Shown: positions 8,945 through 20,011, counted from the stretch's first letter. The stretch: 64,000 nt of DNA from Anaeromyxobacter oryzae (GCF_023169945.1 NZ_AP025591.1:3716481-3780480), one strand, 5' to 3'. Numbers and translations are program-made. Notes: generated from the letters alone by a model not told the origin.

Positions 8945-9277
8945 ATGGCCACGGTGATCGAGATCAGCGAGAAGGCGGCGGTCCGGATCAAGAAGCTGAC
9001 CGAGGAGAAGAAGACGCCGGACGGCGGGCTTCGCCTCGGCGTGAAGGGCGGCGGCTGCTCGGGCCTGTCGTACTTCATCGACTGGGCGGACAGGCCGGCG
9101 AAGCTCGACCAGGTCATCGAGCGCGACGGCGCGCGCGTGTTCGTGGATCCGAAGAGCGCGATCTTCCTCGCCGGCACCGTGATCGACTGGCAGCAGACGC
9201 TCATGCAGACGGGGTTCGTGTTCCGGAACCCGAACGTGAAGAGCGCGTGCGGGTGCGGGGAGTCGTTCACGATCTGA
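8945..9277 (+). CDS. iscA: A-type iron-sulfur carrier IscA
   Basis: 110 residues, normal for the HesB/IscA family. The three conserved Cys residues that bind iron or clusters are C38 (GGGCSGLSY) and C102/C104 (SACGCGESF). It probably passes clusters to [4Fe-4S] target proteins. It follows iscU closely and is followed after 87 nt by hscB. Confidence 0.95.
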   Translation: MATVIEISEKAAVRIKKLTEEKKTPDGGLRLGVKGGGCSGLSYFIDWADRPAKLDQVIERDGARVFVDPKSAIFLAGTVIDWQQTLMQTGFVFRNPNVKSACGCGESFTI

Positions 9278-9364
9278 GAAGGTGACGTCCGGCGTTCCGG
9301 CCCGTCGACCGCGCGGCGCGCGGCCGGGCGGGAACGGTCTTTCCGGAGCCGGGGGAGGACCGCG

Positions 9365-9982
9365 GTGCTGCACTGCTGGAGCTGCAAGACGCTGGAGGAG
9401 GAGCCCACGCCCTTCTGCCCCAGCTGCCGCAAGATCCAGCCCGTCGGCCGGACGGAGGACTATTTCTCCCTGCTCGGCCTCCCTCGCCAGTTCGCCGTCG
9501 ACCAGCGCGAGGTCGAGAAGCGCTTCCGCGACCTGTCCCGCACCCTCCACCCCGATCGCTTCGCCAAGGCCGAGTCGCGCGAGCGCCGCCTCTCCCTCGA
9601 GCGCGCGACGCGCCTCAACGACGCCTTCCGCTACCTCAAGGACTGGCGGCTCCGGGCGGCGTACCTCCTGAAGCTCGCCGGCACCGACGTCTTCGCGGAG
9701 GGCAAGACCTTCGCGGACCCCGAGTTCCTCGAGGAGCAGCTCGAGTGGCGCGAGGCGATGGCGCTCGCCCAGGCCGACGGCGACGCCGCGGCGCTCGCCC
9801 GGATCGCCGAGCAGGCGCGCGAGCGGCTGGCGGCGCTCGAGTCGGAGGTCTCCCGCTGCTTCGAGGACGAGCACTGGTTCTCGGAGCTCGTCATCGACAT
9901 CGCCCGGCGGCTCTCGCGGGCGCGGTACTACGACAACATCGTCGCCGACGCGCAACGGGCCGGCGCCTCTCTTCATCTGTAG
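9365..9982 (+). CDS. hscB: Co-chaperone HscB with an N-terminal tetracysteine zinc motif
   Basis: 205 residues, starting at GTG 9365. HscB brings IscU to the HscA chaperone and stimulates its ATPase. The J domain (about residues 35-105) has DYFSLLGL, the HPD motif in RTLHPDRF, and [15 protein letters not shown]. The C-terminal three-helix IscU-binding domain starts around [12 protein letters not shown]. Unlike E. coli HscB, it begins with two CxxC pairs (C4, C7, C18, C21: HCWSC and FCPSC), which should form a small zinc site. Such a tetracysteine head is known from eukaryotic HSCB and some bacteria. The GTG start is needed to include it. Confidence 0.92.
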   Translation: MLHCWSCKTLEEEPTPFCPSCRKIQPVGRTEDYFSLLGLPRQFAVDQREVEKRFRDLSRTLHPDRFAKAESRERRLSLERATRLNDAFRYLKDWRLRAAYLLKLAGTDVFAEGKTFADPEFLEEQLEWREAMALAQADGDAAALARIAEQARERLAALESEVSRCFEDEHWFSELVIDIARRLSRARYYDNIVADAQRAGASLHL

Positions 9983-9996
9983 TAAGAAGAGGACCC

Positions 9997-11874
<1,878 letters not shown>

Positions 11875-11875
11875 G

Positions 11876-12181
11876 ATGCCGCGCGTGACCTTCGTGCCCG
11901 ACGGGAAGACCGTCGAGGTGCCCGCCGGAACGTCGATCCTGGACGCCGCCGAGGCTGCGGACGTGGACCTGCCGAGCAACTGCGGCGGCGTCTGCGCGTG
12001 CACGACCTGCCACGTCTGGGTGGAGGAGGGGCTCGACTCGCTCTCGGAGCTCGAGGACCGCGAGGACGACAAGCTGAACGAGGCGGCCGGCCTCGCGCCC
12101 ACGTCGCGGCTCGGCTGCCAGGCGTGCGTGTCGACCGGCGACGTGGTGGTCCGGATCCCCCACAACCGCATCGCGAGCTGA
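11876..12181 (+). CDS. fdx: [2Fe-2S] ferredoxin of the ISC system
   Basis: 101 residues, an adrenodoxin-type ferredoxin that supplies electrons for cluster assembly. Four cluster Cys residues are visible: the CGGVCACTTC run (Cys-x5-Cys-x2-Cys pattern) plus the last one in SRLGCQACVS. The ATG lies 1 nt after the hscA stop, suggesting coupled translation. Confidence 0.93.
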   Translation: MPRVTFVPDGKTVEVPAGTSILDAAEAADVDLPSNCGGVCACTTCHVWVEEGLDSLSELEDREDDKLNEAAGLAPTSRLGCQACVSTGDVVVRIPHNRIAS

Positions 12182-12183
12182 CC

Positions 12184-12381
12184 ATGAAGTGGACCGACGT
12201 CCGGGAGATCGCCATCGAGCTCGCCGAGCGCCACCCCGGCGTCGCGCCGCTCTCGGTGCGCTTCACCGACCTGCACCGCTGGGTGTGCGAGCTCCCCGGC
12301 TTCTCCGACGATCCCGCGAAGTCGAACGAGAAGGTCCTCGAGGCCATCCAGATGGCCTGGCTGGACGAGGTCGAGGACTGA
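12184..12381 (+). CDS. iscX: ISC accessory protein IscX
   Basis: A 65-residue acidic protein. IscX binds IscS and can act as an iron-dependent regulator of cluster assembly. The family pattern is clear: MKWTDVREIAIELAE, VRFTDLHRWVCEL, PGFSDDPAKSNEKVLEAIQ and the C-terminal AWLDEVED. It is the last gene of the operon, 2 nt after fdx. Confidence 0.93.
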   Translation: MKWTDVREIAIELAERHPGVAPLSVRFTDLHRWVCELPGFSDDPAKSNEKVLEAIQMAWLDEVED

Positions 12382-12388
12382 ACGAGGA

Positions 12389-12417
12389 GGGGCCCCGCGC
12401 CCACGGCGCAGGGCCCC
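12389..12417. terminator. Hairpin between convergent iscX and MCP gene
   Basis: GGGGCCC (12389-12395) pairs with GGGCCCC (12411-12417), with an inner GCGC/GCGC pairing. It lies in the 54-nt gap between convergent genes and could end transcripts from both sides, although no T-run follows on either strand. Confidence 0.4.
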
Positions 12418-12435
12418 GGTCCCGCCCCTCGCGCC

Positions 12436-14127
12436 CTAGAACCGCTTGAAGCCCGAGTCGCCGTGCGTCGCGCCGTTCCGGCGCGGCGCGGGGAGCGCCG
12501 CCGCGTCCGCCGCCTGGGCAGCGCGGGGCGCCGGATGCGGCGCCGCGTGCGAGATCGCGTGGGCGGCCGGGGCGGCGAGCGCGGGACGCGGCGCGGGCGC
12601 GTGCGCGCGGACCGGGCCGAGGTGCGCCACCTGGAAGAACGCCATGAGCTGCTGGAGCGCCTCCGCCTGCGAGGACATCTCCTCGGCGGTCGACGAGAGC
12701 TCCTCGGCGGCGGACGCGTTCCGCTGCGTCACCTGATCGACGACGCCCATCGCCTTCGAGACCTGCGAGACCCCGGCCGACTGCTCCTGGCTCGCCGCGG
12801 CCACCTCCTGGACGAGCTCGGCCGTCTTCTGGATCGCCGGAACCAGCTCGGTGATGAGCGCGCCCGAGCGCTCCGCGACCTGCACCGACGAGGCGGCGAG
12901 GCCGCCGATCTCGCCCGCCGCCTTCTGCGCGCGCTCGGCGAGCTTGCGGACCTCGGTCGCCACCACCGCGAACCCCTTGCCGTGCTCGCCCGCGCGCGCC
13001 GCCTCGATCGCGGCGTTCAGGGCGAGGAGGTTCGTCTGGTACGCGATCTCCTCGATGATCCCGATCTTCTCGGCGATCGCCTTCATCGCGCCCACCGTCT
13101 CGGTGACGGCCCGCCCGCTCTCCTGTGCGTTCCGGGCGCCCTCGCTCGCCATCCGCTCCGTCTGCCGCGAGTTGTCGGCGTTCTGCGTGATCGACGCGGT
13201 CATCTCCTCGAGCGAGGAGGTGGTCTCCTCGACGCTCGCGGCCTGCTCGCCGGTGCCCTGCGAGAGGGCCTGCGCCGTCGCCGAGACCTGCTGCGACGCG
13301 CCGGTGAGCGCCTCGGCGCCGCTCCGGACCTCGCCGATGATCTGGGCGAGCTTCTCCGCCATCGTCCGCATCGCCGCCTGGAGCCGCCCCGTCTCGTCCG
13401 TGCGGTCCACCGTCGGCAGCTCGCGGAGGTCGCCCTCCGCGACGCGCTCCACGACGCGGAGCACGCCGGCGAGGGGGTTCGTGATCGAGCGGGTGATGGA
13501 CACGCTCACCACGGCGCCGAGCGCGACGCCGGCGAGGAGGATGAGGAGCATCGTCGAGCGGGCGTCGGCGGCGGCGGCGGAGACCACGGTCCCGGCCTCC
13601 GCCATCTTCTTCTGGTGCGCCTCCGAGAGCTGGTCGAGGGCGACCTCGAGGGCGCGGATCGAGTCCTTCACCGGCGCCATCGCCGCGTTGCCCTCCTGCG
13701 GCGACGCGAACCGGCCCGTCCGGGCGCCGGTCGAGACCCCGGCGAACCCCGTCGCGTACGCCTCGAGCTCGCGCCGGGCCGTCTCGATGGCCTGCCGGTC
13801 CTCCGCGTCGTCCGCGAGCTTCGAGAGGTCCGCGAGGTCGGTCCGGAGCCGGTCCGCGCTCTTCGACCAGGCGCGCTCGTACCCGGCCTGCTTCTCCGCG
13901 TCGCCGATGTTGAGGAGCACGTCCTTCTCGGACCGGCGCAGCTCGAGCACCGACGAGCGCCCGTCGTCGGCGACCGCGGCCGTGCGCGCGTCCCCTGCGA
14001 GCATGTCGAGCGTGGTGGTCGACACGCGCGCGAGCCCCCAGTACCCCGCCGCGGCGACCGCGCCGGTGATGGCGAGCATGAGCACGAACGCGAGCGAGAG
14101 GCGGATCCCGATCGACAGGTTCTTCAT
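12436..14127 (-). CDS. Methyl-accepting chemotaxis protein with C-terminal tether motif
   Basis: 563 residues. The order is: TM1 (about 10-30), a periplasmic four-helix sensor (about 35-190, with [14 protein letters not shown]), TM2 (about 192-212), HAMP ([20 protein letters not shown]), then the signalling coiled coil with hairpin tip [18 protein letters not shown]. It should sense an unknown periplasmic or redox-linked signal and control CheA. After the coiled coil comes an Ala/Pro/His-rich linker of about 60 residues ending in GFKRF, which fits the x-aromatic-x2-aromatic pentapeptide used to tether CheR or CheB. It lies downstream of cheB on the same strand but with a 259-nt gap, so it probably has its own promoter. 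Confidence 0.92.
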   Translation of the reverse strand: MKNLSIGIRLSLAFVLMLAITGAVAAAGYWGLARVSTTTLDMLAGDARTAAVADDGRSSVLELRRSEKDVLLNIGDAEKQAGYERAWSKSADRLRTDLADLSKLADDAEDRQAIETARRELEAYATGFAGVSTGARTGRFASPQEGNAAMAPVKDSIRALEVALDQLSEAHQKKMAEAGTVVSAAAADARSTMLLILLAGVALGAVVSVSITRSITNPLAGVLRVVERVAEGDLRELPTVDRTDETGRLQAAMRTMAEKLAQIIGEVRSGAEALTGASQQVSATAQALSQGTGEQAASVEETTSSLEEMTASITQNADNSRQTERMASEGARNAQESGRAVTETVGAMKAIAEKIGIIEEIAYQTNLLALNAAIEAARAGEHGKGFAVVATEVRKLAERAQKAAGEIGGLAASSVQVAERSGALITELVPAIQKTAELVQEVAAASQEQSAGVSQVSKAMGVVDQVTQRNASAAEELSSTAEEMSSQAEALQQLMAFFQVAHLGPVRAHAPAPRPALAAPAAHAISHAAPHPAPRAAQAADAAALPAPRRNGATHGDSGFKRF

Positions 14128-14199
14128 CCTGGTGTCCCCGCGGCGCGCTGCCGCACGTTGCGTGCAGGTCGAAGCGCAGCCGGCTTGACGCGCCGTCGG

Positions 14200-14215
14200 T
14201 GCAACCCCGGGGCCG
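14200..14215 (-). promoter_or_regulatory. Possible sigma-54 promoter of the MCP gene
   Basis: On the minus strand CGGCCC-N5-TTGCA keeps the GG and GC of the -24/-12 pattern at the right spacing, giving a predicted start near 14189 and a leader of about 60 nt. In DNA this GC-rich the match could be chance. Nothing else was recognised in the 14128-14386 gap. Confidence 0.3.
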
Positions 14216-14386
14216 GGTCCAGATCTACTCCGGGTGCATCCCTCGACCCGTGAAAAGCCGTGATCCGTGGACCTGTTACGACGCTTCTGAGACTACGATG
14301 AGAAAACCTGCCTGCTACGAACGGGTGAGGGCGATGTCACCCTGGAGTGGGAAACAGCACCCATCCAGGTACCGCGGCGGCCACCG

Positions 14387-15436
14387 TCAGACCGTCCACT
14401 TGAGGATGGCATGGGCGATCCGCGGCAGCGGCAGGATCTCGTGCACGCCGCCCCGCGCGATCGCCTCCTTCGGCATCCCGAACACGACCGAGGTGGCCTC
14501 GTCCTGCGCGATGGTGTGGGCCCCGGCCGCCTTGAGCTCGACGAGCCCGTCGGCGCCGTCGTCGCCCATGCCGGTGAGGATCACGCCGACGGCGTTCGGG
14601 CCGGCGGCCTGCGCCGCGGAGCGGAAGAGCACGTTCACGCTCGGGCGGTGGAGCGACACGGGAGGGCCATCGACGACGTCCACGAAGTAGAGCGCGCCGG
14701 AGCGGCGGACGACGAGGTGGTGGTTCCCCGGCGCGATGAGCGCCCGGCCCGGGGCGAGCCGGTCGTTCGGCCGCGCCTCCTTCACCTCGATCCGGCAGCT
14801 CGCGTCGAGGCGCCGCGCGAACTGCTCCGTGAAGACCTCGGGCATGTGCTGGACGATGGCGATCCCCGGCGCGTCCGGCGGCATCGCCTCGAGGAGCGCC
14901 CGGAGCGCCTCGGTCCCGCCCGTCGAGGCGCCGACGACGGCGACCTTGTGCGTCGTGTCGCGGATGACCGGGGGCCGCTTCGGCGGGAGCACCGCGTCGG
15001 CGGAGAGCTTCCGGGCGGCCGCCACCGGCGCGCGCGCGCGGACCCGGGCCTGGACCGCGGCGCGGACGACGTGGACGAGCCGCTGCGCCGAGTCCTCCAG
15101 GAACCCCTTCACCCCGAGGCGCGGCTTCGTCACGATGTCGACCGCGCCCTCCTCGAGCGCGGAGAGCGCCACCTCGGTGCCGGGGCCGGCCAGCCCGGAG
15201 CACACGACGACCGGGATCGGATCCTCCCGCATCAGCTTCTGCAGGAAGGTGAGCCCGTCCATCCGCGGCATCTCGATGTCGAGCACGATCGCGTCCGGCC
15301 GCTGCCGGCGCATCTTGTCCATCGCGATGATCGGATCGCCCGCCGTCTCGACGAGCATCCCGACGCGCCCGAGGATCTGCGCGAGCGCGGTCCGGACCAC
15401 CGCGGAGTCGTCGATCACGAGGATACGGGGGGGCAT
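14387..15436 (-). CDS. cheB: Chemotaxis response regulator protein-glutamate methylesterase CheB
   Basis: 349 residues. CheB removes methyl groups from chemoreceptors to reset sensitivity. The N-terminal receiver has DD at 9-10, phospho-Asp D53 (VLDIEMPRMDG) and the Lys in TKPRLG. The C-terminal methylesterase has the catalytic Ser in GASTGGTEA, His in IVQHMPEVFTEQFA and Asp in LTGMGDDGADG. It is the last gene of the minus-strand che operon, with its ATG 1 nt after the cheR stop. Confidence 0.95.
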   Translation of the reverse strand: MPPRILVIDDSAVVRTALAQILGRVGMLVETAGDPIIAMDKMRRQRPDAIVLDIEMPRMDGLTFLQKLMREDPIPVVVCSGLAGPGTEVALSALEEGAVDIVTKPRLGVKGFLEDSAQRLVHVVRAAVQARVRARAPVAAARKLSADAVLPPKRPPVIRDTTHKVAVVGASTGGTEALRALLEAMPPDAPGIAIVQHMPEVFTEQFARRLDASCRIEVKEARPNDRLAPGRALIAPGNHHLVVRRSGALYFVDVVDGPPVSLHRPSVNVLFRSAAQAAGPNAVGVILTGMGDDGADGLVELKAAGAHTIAQDEATSVVFGMPKEAIARGGVHEILPLPRIAHAILKWTV

Positions 15437-15437
15437 G

Positions 15438-16322
15438 TCACCGGTCCGGCTTCGCGGCCGGCGCGAGGGCGTACACGGTCGGCAGGAGCGCCTTCGCGCG
15501 GTTGGTGAACCCGCCGAGGCTCTCGGCGTGACCGAGGAACAGGTACCCGTGCGGCAGGAGCCGATCGAGGAGCCGGTCCACGACCTTCCCCTTCGTCTCC
15601 TTGTCGAAGTAGATGAGCACGTTGCGGCAGAAGACGAGATCGAACTGGCCGAGGCCGGGGTTGTCGTGCGTGAGGTTCAGGCGCGAGAACCTGACGAGGC
15701 CCCGGATCTCCGGCCCCGCCTTCATGAGCCCCTCCTGGCCGCCGTAGCCCTTCAGCATGTACGCCTTGAGGTACGGGTCGGGGATCTCGCGCGACTTCTC
15801 GAGCGGCCAGACCGCCGCCTCCGCCCGCGCGAGGACCTTCGTCGAGAGATCCGTCGCGAGGATCTGCAGGTCCCAGCCCTGCAGCGCCGAGAGGAGCGTC
15901 ATCGCGATCGTGTACGGCTCCTCCCCGGTCGAGCACGCGGCGCTCCACACCCGCAGCCGCCGCGGCCGCCGGCCCGCCTCGGCCTCCTCGCGCCACGCGG
16001 GCAGCACGCGATCGCACAGGAACTCGAAGTGGCGCGGCTCGCGGAAGAAGTGCGTCTCGTTCGTGCAGATCGCGTCGAGCATGCGGATCCGCTCGGCCTC
16101 GTTCGCGACGACGAGGTCGAAGTACCCACCGTACGAGTCGAGGCCGAGCTCCCGCAGCCGCCGGGCCAGGCGGCCCACGAGGAGCGCCTTCTTCACCGGG
16201 GCGAGCCAGATGCCCGCCTCGTCGTTGATGAGCCGCTGGAACCGCGCGAAGTCGCGATCGCTCACGGCGGAGAGGACGCCGGAACCGACCTGCAGCGTTC
16301 CCCGCTCCACCCGCGCAGCCAC
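15438..16322 (-). CDS. cheR: Chemotaxis protein methyltransferase CheR
   Basis: About 294 residues. CheR methylates glutamates on chemoreceptors with S-adenosylmethionine. The N-terminal helical part has FQRLINDEAGIWL and LDAICTNETHFFRE. The SAM pocket is RVWSAACSTGEEPYTIAM, and FDLVFCRNVLIYFD and GYLFLGHAESL follow. The start is uncertain: GTG 16322 gives the longest form, while in-frame GTG codons further in, before DRDFARFQ, are also possible. It is 1 nt from cheB and 21 nt after cheW. Confidence 0.93.
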   Translation of the reverse strand: MAARVERGTLQVGSGVLSAVSDRDFARFQRLINDEAGIWLAPVKKALLVGRLARRLRELGLDSYGGYFDLVVANEAERIRMLDAICTNETHFFREPRHFEFLCDRVLPAWREEAEAGRRPRRLRVWSAACSTGEEPYTIAMTLLSALQGWDLQILATDLSTKVLARAEAAVWPLEKSREIPDPYLKAYMLKGYGGQEGLMKAGPEIRGLVRFSRLNLTHDNPGLGQFDLVFCRNVLIYFDKETKGKVVDRLLDRLLPHGYLFLGHAESLGGFTNRAKALLPTVYALAPAAKPDR

Positions 16323-16343
16323 CCGTGCGTCCGTCGCGCGCGG

Positions 16344-16901
16344 CTACGCCGCGGGCGCAGTCTCCGGCGCCGGCGCAGGAACGGCCGCGGCGGCCGGCAC
16401 CTCGGCGGGGAGGCCCTCCTTCACCGCCGCGGCGAACTCCTTCTCGTCGGCGGAGATCACGCGGTCGATGTCGAGCAGCAGCACGAACCGCTTCCCGACC
16501 TTCCCCATGCCGAGCAGGTAGTCGACCCGGACCTGCGTACCGAAGGTGGGCGGGGGCTCGACGTCGTCCGGCCCGAGCTCGATGACCTCGCGGACCGCGT
16601 CGGCCATCACGCCGATCACCGTCGGCTGGCCGTCGAGCACCGCCTCGACGATGAGGATGCAGGTGAGGCGGGTGACCGCGGTCTCCGGGAGCCCGAACTT
16701 GGCCGCGAGGTCGATCACCGGGACCACGGCGCCGCGCAGGTTGATGACGCCCCGCACCGAGCGCGGGGTGGAGGGCACGCGGGTGATCTCCTCGTACTGC
16801 AGGATCTCCTTCACCTTCAGGATGCCGACGCCGTACTCGCAGCCGGCGAGGCTGAAGGAGAGGTGCTGCGCGCGGTCGGTGTCGTTCGCGTTCTGCGCCA
16901 T
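16344..16901 (-). CDS. cheW: Chemotaxis coupling protein CheW
   Basis: 185 residues. CheW links chemoreceptors to CheA. The CheW fold shows LSFSLAGCEYGVGILKVKEIL, VPSTPRSVRGVINLRGAVVPVIDL and GMGKVGKRFVLLLDIDRV. A C-terminal Ala/Pro-rich tail of about 25 residues is added. It lies between cheA (58 nt) and cheR. Confidence 0.95.
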   Translation of the reverse strand: MAQNANDTDRAQHLSFSLAGCEYGVGILKVKEILQYEEITRVPSTPRSVRGVINLRGAVVPVIDLAAKFGLPETAVTRLTCILIVEAVLDGQPTVIGVMADAVREVIELGPDDVEPPPTFGTQVRVDYLLGMGKVGKRFVLLLDIDRVISADEKEFAAAVKEGLPAEVPAAAAVPAPAPETAPAA

Positions 16902-16959
16902 GTGCTTCCTCCGTCCCCGGCGCGCCGTTCACGGGCGCCCGCGGGGTGTTCGGTTCGGT

Positions 16960-18636
16960 CTACGCCGCCGCGGCCTGCGCCGCGTACCGCTTCAAGGTCT
17001 CCCTGAGGAGCCCCGCCACGTCGAGGATGAGCGCCACGCGGCCGTTCCCGAGGATGGACGACCCCGCCACCCCGGGGATGCCCTTGAACAGGCCGCCGAG
17101 CGGCTTGATCACCGTCGAGCTCTCGCCGTGCAGCTCGTCGACCGCGACGCCCGCGGCCTGCGTCCCGTGCTGGACGATGACGACGTTCTCGCGGCGGGAC
17201 CGCTCTCCGCCGACGTGGAAGTGATCGCGGAGCCGCAGGTACGGCAGGGGCTTGCCGCGGACGTTGATGACGCCCCAGGGCGTCGCCGCGGCGGTCTCCT
17301 CCAGCGGCAGCTCGAGGCACTCCACGACGGCGTCGAGCGGCAGGATGTACGTCTCGCCCCCGACGCCGACGCGGAACCCCTGGATGATCGCGAGCGTGAG
17401 CGGCACGCGGATCGTGATCGCGGCGCCCCGGCCGGGCGCGCTCTCGATGCCCACCGAGCCGCGGAGCGCCTCGACGTTGCGGCGCACGACGTCCATGCCG
17501 ACGCCGCGCCCGGAGAGGTCGGTCACCGCCTCGGCGGTGGAGAAGCCCGGCTCGAACACGAGCCGCGCCACGTCCTCGTCGGTGACGCGGCCGGGGTCGC
17601 TCGCGTGCCCCTGCGCGACCGCCTTCTCCGCGATGCGCCGGCGGTCGAGCCCGGCCCCGTCGTCGATCACCTGGATCACCATGCTGCCCGCCTCGTGGTA
17701 CGCGCGGAGCACGAGCGTCCCCTCGGGATCCTTGCCCGCGGCGCGGCGCGCCCCGGGCGACTCGATGCCGTGGTCGAGCGCATTGCGGACCATGTGCATC
17801 AGCGGATCGCGGATGTGCTCGATGACGGCGGTGTCCACCTCGACGTCCTCGCCCTCGACCACGAGGCGCGCCTGCTTGCCCTGCGCCGTCGCGAGGTCGC
17901 GGACGGTCCGGACGTGCTGGTGGAACGTCGGCCCGATCGGCACCATCCGGGCCTTCATGATGAGCTCCTGCAGGTCCAGGTAGAGCCGGTCCGCCTCGCG
18001 GTGCGCCGACAGCACGTCGTCCAGCGTGACGTTCGCGCGCCGCTCGAGCATCTCGGTGAGGCGCCCGCGCGCGATGGCGATCTCGCCGGAGAGGTTCAGC
18101 ATCCGGTCGAGCTTCGAGACGTCGACGCGCAGCGTGCGGGAGGACGCGAGCGGGTGCAGCGCGGGGTCCGCGCCGTCCGCGCCGGAGGCCTGCGCGGGGC
18201 GATCCGGGGCGTCGGCGGCCGTCCCGGGCGCGGCGCCGGCCGCGCCGGCGGCGGAGGCGAGCTCCGCCCGGAACGCGGCGATGGCGGCCGACGGCGCGGT
18301 GGCGCCGCCGGCGGCCTCCGACAGCGCGTCCCGGAGCACGTCGACGGAGCGGAGCAGGAGCGTGACCAGCACGTCCGTCACGCCGAGCGTCTTCTTCCGG
18401 AGCCGCTCGAGGACGTCCTCCAGGTCGTGCGCCACGTCGCGGACGACGTCGAAGGCGACGAGCGAGGACGATCCCTTGATCGTGTGGGCGTCGCGGAAGA
18501 GCGCGTTCAGCAGCGCCTCGTCGCCGGGCGCCCGCTCGAGGCGGACCAGCGTCTGCTCCATCCGCGCGAGGATCTCCTCGGCCTCGGCGAGGAAGGTCGC
18601 GAGCAGGGCTTCCCGATCGATCTCGAACTCGTCCAT
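16960..18636 (-). CDS. cheA: Chemotaxis sensor histidine kinase CheA
   Basis: 558 residues. CheA phosphorylates response regulators under receptor control. Domains in order: HPt with H51 (RDAHTIKGSSSL), an Ala/Pro-rich linker (about 120-160) where a P2 domain might be expected but is not evident, the dimerisation P3 (VDVSKLDRMLNLSGEIAIARG), the ATPase P4 (MVRNALDHGIE, IDDGAGLD, LSGRGVGMDVV) and the CheW-like P5 at the C-terminus. The start is at ATG 18636, 8 nt after cheD. Confidence 0.95.
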   Translation of the reverse strand: MDEFEIDREALLATFLAEAEEILARMEQTLVRLERAPGDEALLNALFRDAHTIKGSSSLVAFDVVRDVAHDLEDVLERLRKKTLGVTDVLVTLLLRSVDVLRDALSEAAGGATAPSAAIAAFRAELASAAGAAGAAPGTAADAPDRPAQASGADGADPALHPLASSRTLRVDVSKLDRMLNLSGEIAIARGRLTEMLERRANVTLDDVLSAHREADRLYLDLQELIMKARMVPIGPTFHQHVRTVRDLATAQGKQARLVVEGEDVEVDTAVIEHIRDPLMHMVRNALDHGIESPGARRAAGKDPEGTLVLRAYHEAGSMVIQVIDDGAGLDRRRIAEKAVAQGHASDPGRVTDEDVARLVFEPGFSTAEAVTDLSGRGVGMDVVRRNVEALRGSVGIESAPGRGAAITIRVPLTLAIIQGFRVGVGGETYILPLDAVVECLELPLEETAAATPWGVINVRGKPLPYLRLRDHFHVGGERSRRENVVIVQHGTQAAGVAVDELHGESSTVIKPLGGLFKGIPGVAGSSILGNGRVALILDVAGLLRETLKRYAAQAAAA

Positions 18637-18644
18637 CGACCCTC

Positions 18645-19163
18645 CTACAGCTGCCGGACCCAGGCGGTCCCGTCGTCCACGTGGAAGATGAGCTTCCGGC
18701 CCTTGGTGCCGCCCACGTCCCGGTCGAGCACCGGGATCCGGGCCTCCTCGAGGAGGCGGAGCGCGAGCACCGCGTTCTCCTCGCCGAGGTTCCGCGAGGT
18801 GCGGAACGCGCCGATGACGCTCGCGCCGCCGAACACCTTCGCGACGAGCGCGCCGCGCGACGCGCCGGCGCGGACGACCTCCTCGACGAGCTGCGGGACG
18901 GCCACCGTCCCGAAGCGCGGCGACCGCTCCCGCTCGACGTGGAGCGGCAGCAGGAAGTGGTTCACGCCGCCGACCTTCGCCACCGGATCGTACAGGCAGA
19001 CCGACACGCACGAGCCGAGGATCGTCGTGACCGCCGTCGGGCGCGCCGCGACCGCGAGCTGGCCCGCGTGCAGGTAGATCTGCGCGCGATCGCCGCTGTC
19101 CGGCGCGCCGATGAGGGCCGGCCCGGACGCGCGGTCCGCTGCGGTGACGGGCGGTCGCGCCAC
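18645..19163 (-). CDS. cheD: Chemoreceptor glutamine deamidase CheD
   Basis: 172 residues, starting at GTG. CheD deamidates specific glutamines on chemoreceptors and in some species works with CheC. The catalytic Cys is in TILGSCVSVCLYDP and the His in GGVNHFLLP; the Thr of VFGGASVIG/NLGEEN region follows. No cheC gene is seen in the window. It is flanked by 2 nt and 8 nt gaps within the che operon. Confidence 0.93.
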   Translation of the reverse strand: MARPPVTAADRASGPALIGAPDSGDRAQIYLHAGQLAVAARPTAVTTILGSCVSVCLYDPVAKVGGVNHFLLPLHVERERSPRFGTVAVPQLVEEVVRAGASRGALVAKVFGGASVIGAFRTSRNLGEENAVLALRLLEEARIPVLDRDVGGTKGRKLIFHVDDGTAWVRQL

Positions 19164-19165
19164 GC

Positions 19166-20011
19166 CTACCCCGCGGCCGCCGTCCGCTCGTCGCCCGCGC
19201 GCAGGTGCAGCGCGATCCCCGCGTGGGTCGAGAGCAGATCGAACACGGCCTGGTCCGAGTCGCCGAGCACGGGCTTGTGCCCGAGCAGGCGGAAGATCGC
19301 GACGGCGCCGTGCACGCGGCCGTCCACCTTCAGCGGGACGACGGCGGTGAGGTCGCGGTCCTCGGGCGCGGGCTTGCCCTCGCGGCCCGCGACGTACAGC
19401 GTGCCCGTCGCCGCCGCGCGGCCGATCGCGCCGGCGCCGAGCGCGATCTCGCGGATGGGCTCCGGGTCGACGCCGAACGAGCGGACGACCACGAGCCGGT
19501 CGCCGCGGACCTCGAACACGGCGAACTCCTCCGTCCCGATCAGGTTGATGACGATCTCCTGGAGGGCGGTGAGGACGTCCGCGCGGGAGACGGCTCCGTG
19601 GAGGCGGTCCAGCGCGACGAACAGCTGCGCGACCTCCGCGCTCTTCTCCTCGACCTGGACGTACTCGTCGCAGATGCGCTGGTTCTCCGCCTCGATCTCG
19701 GCGAGCCGCTCGCGGAGCCGTTCGCGCTCGGCCGTCGCGTGGTCCACCGCCTCGCGGGCGAGGGCGAGCTCCGCCAGGAGCCGCTTCTTCTCGAGATCGA
19801 CGGCTGCGGGGTCCGGGGCGGCGGCGGCGGGCATCGTCGCCGGGACCGGCGTGGCCGCCGCGACGGCGCGGGACTCGCTCAGCCGATCCTTCTCCGTCCG
19901 AAGCGACGCGACCAGCTCGCGGAGCCGCTCGTTCACCTTCTGGAGATCGCGGCCGGGCTTCTCGGCGGAGGTGGGCTCCGCCGAGGCCGGCGCGCGGGGA
20001 TCCGAGGCCAT
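19166..20011 (-). CDS. Coiled-coil GAF-domain protein of the che operon
   Basis: 281 residues, not a standard chemotaxis protein. Residues about 20-145 are predicted coiled coil (heptad-rich EKKRLLAELALAREAVD and RLRERLAEIEAENQR), broken by an Ala/Pro patch. The C-terminal 130 residues look like a GAF domain (LTALQEIVINLIGTEEFAVFE, ALGAGAIGRAAATG, TAVVPLKVDGRVHGAVAIF). GAF domains bind small molecules or haem, or mediate dimerisation. Between cheY-like and cheD genes it may feed a cytoplasmic signal to the array or act as a scaffold; this is inference. The ligand is unknown. Confidence 0.75.
   Translation of the reverse strand: MASDPRAPASAEPTSAEKPGRDLQKVNERLRELVASLRTEKDRLSESRAVAAATPVPATMPAAAAPDPAAVDLEKKRLLAELALAREAVDHATAERERLRERLAEIEAENQRICDEYVQVEEKSAEVAQLFVALDRLHGAVSRADVLTALQEIVINLIGTEEFAVFEVRGDRLVVVRSFGVDPEPIREIALGAGAIGRAAATGTLYVAGREGKPAPEDRDLTAVVPLKVDGRVHGAVAIFRLLGHKPVLGDSDQAVFDLLSTHAGIALHLRAGDERTAAAG

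Noticed and set aside
14128-14386. c-di-GMP or other riboswitch between cheB and the MCP gene
   Set aside because: I could not match the conserved GEMM core or any other riboswitch consensus by eye; only a weak sigma-54-like site is noted.
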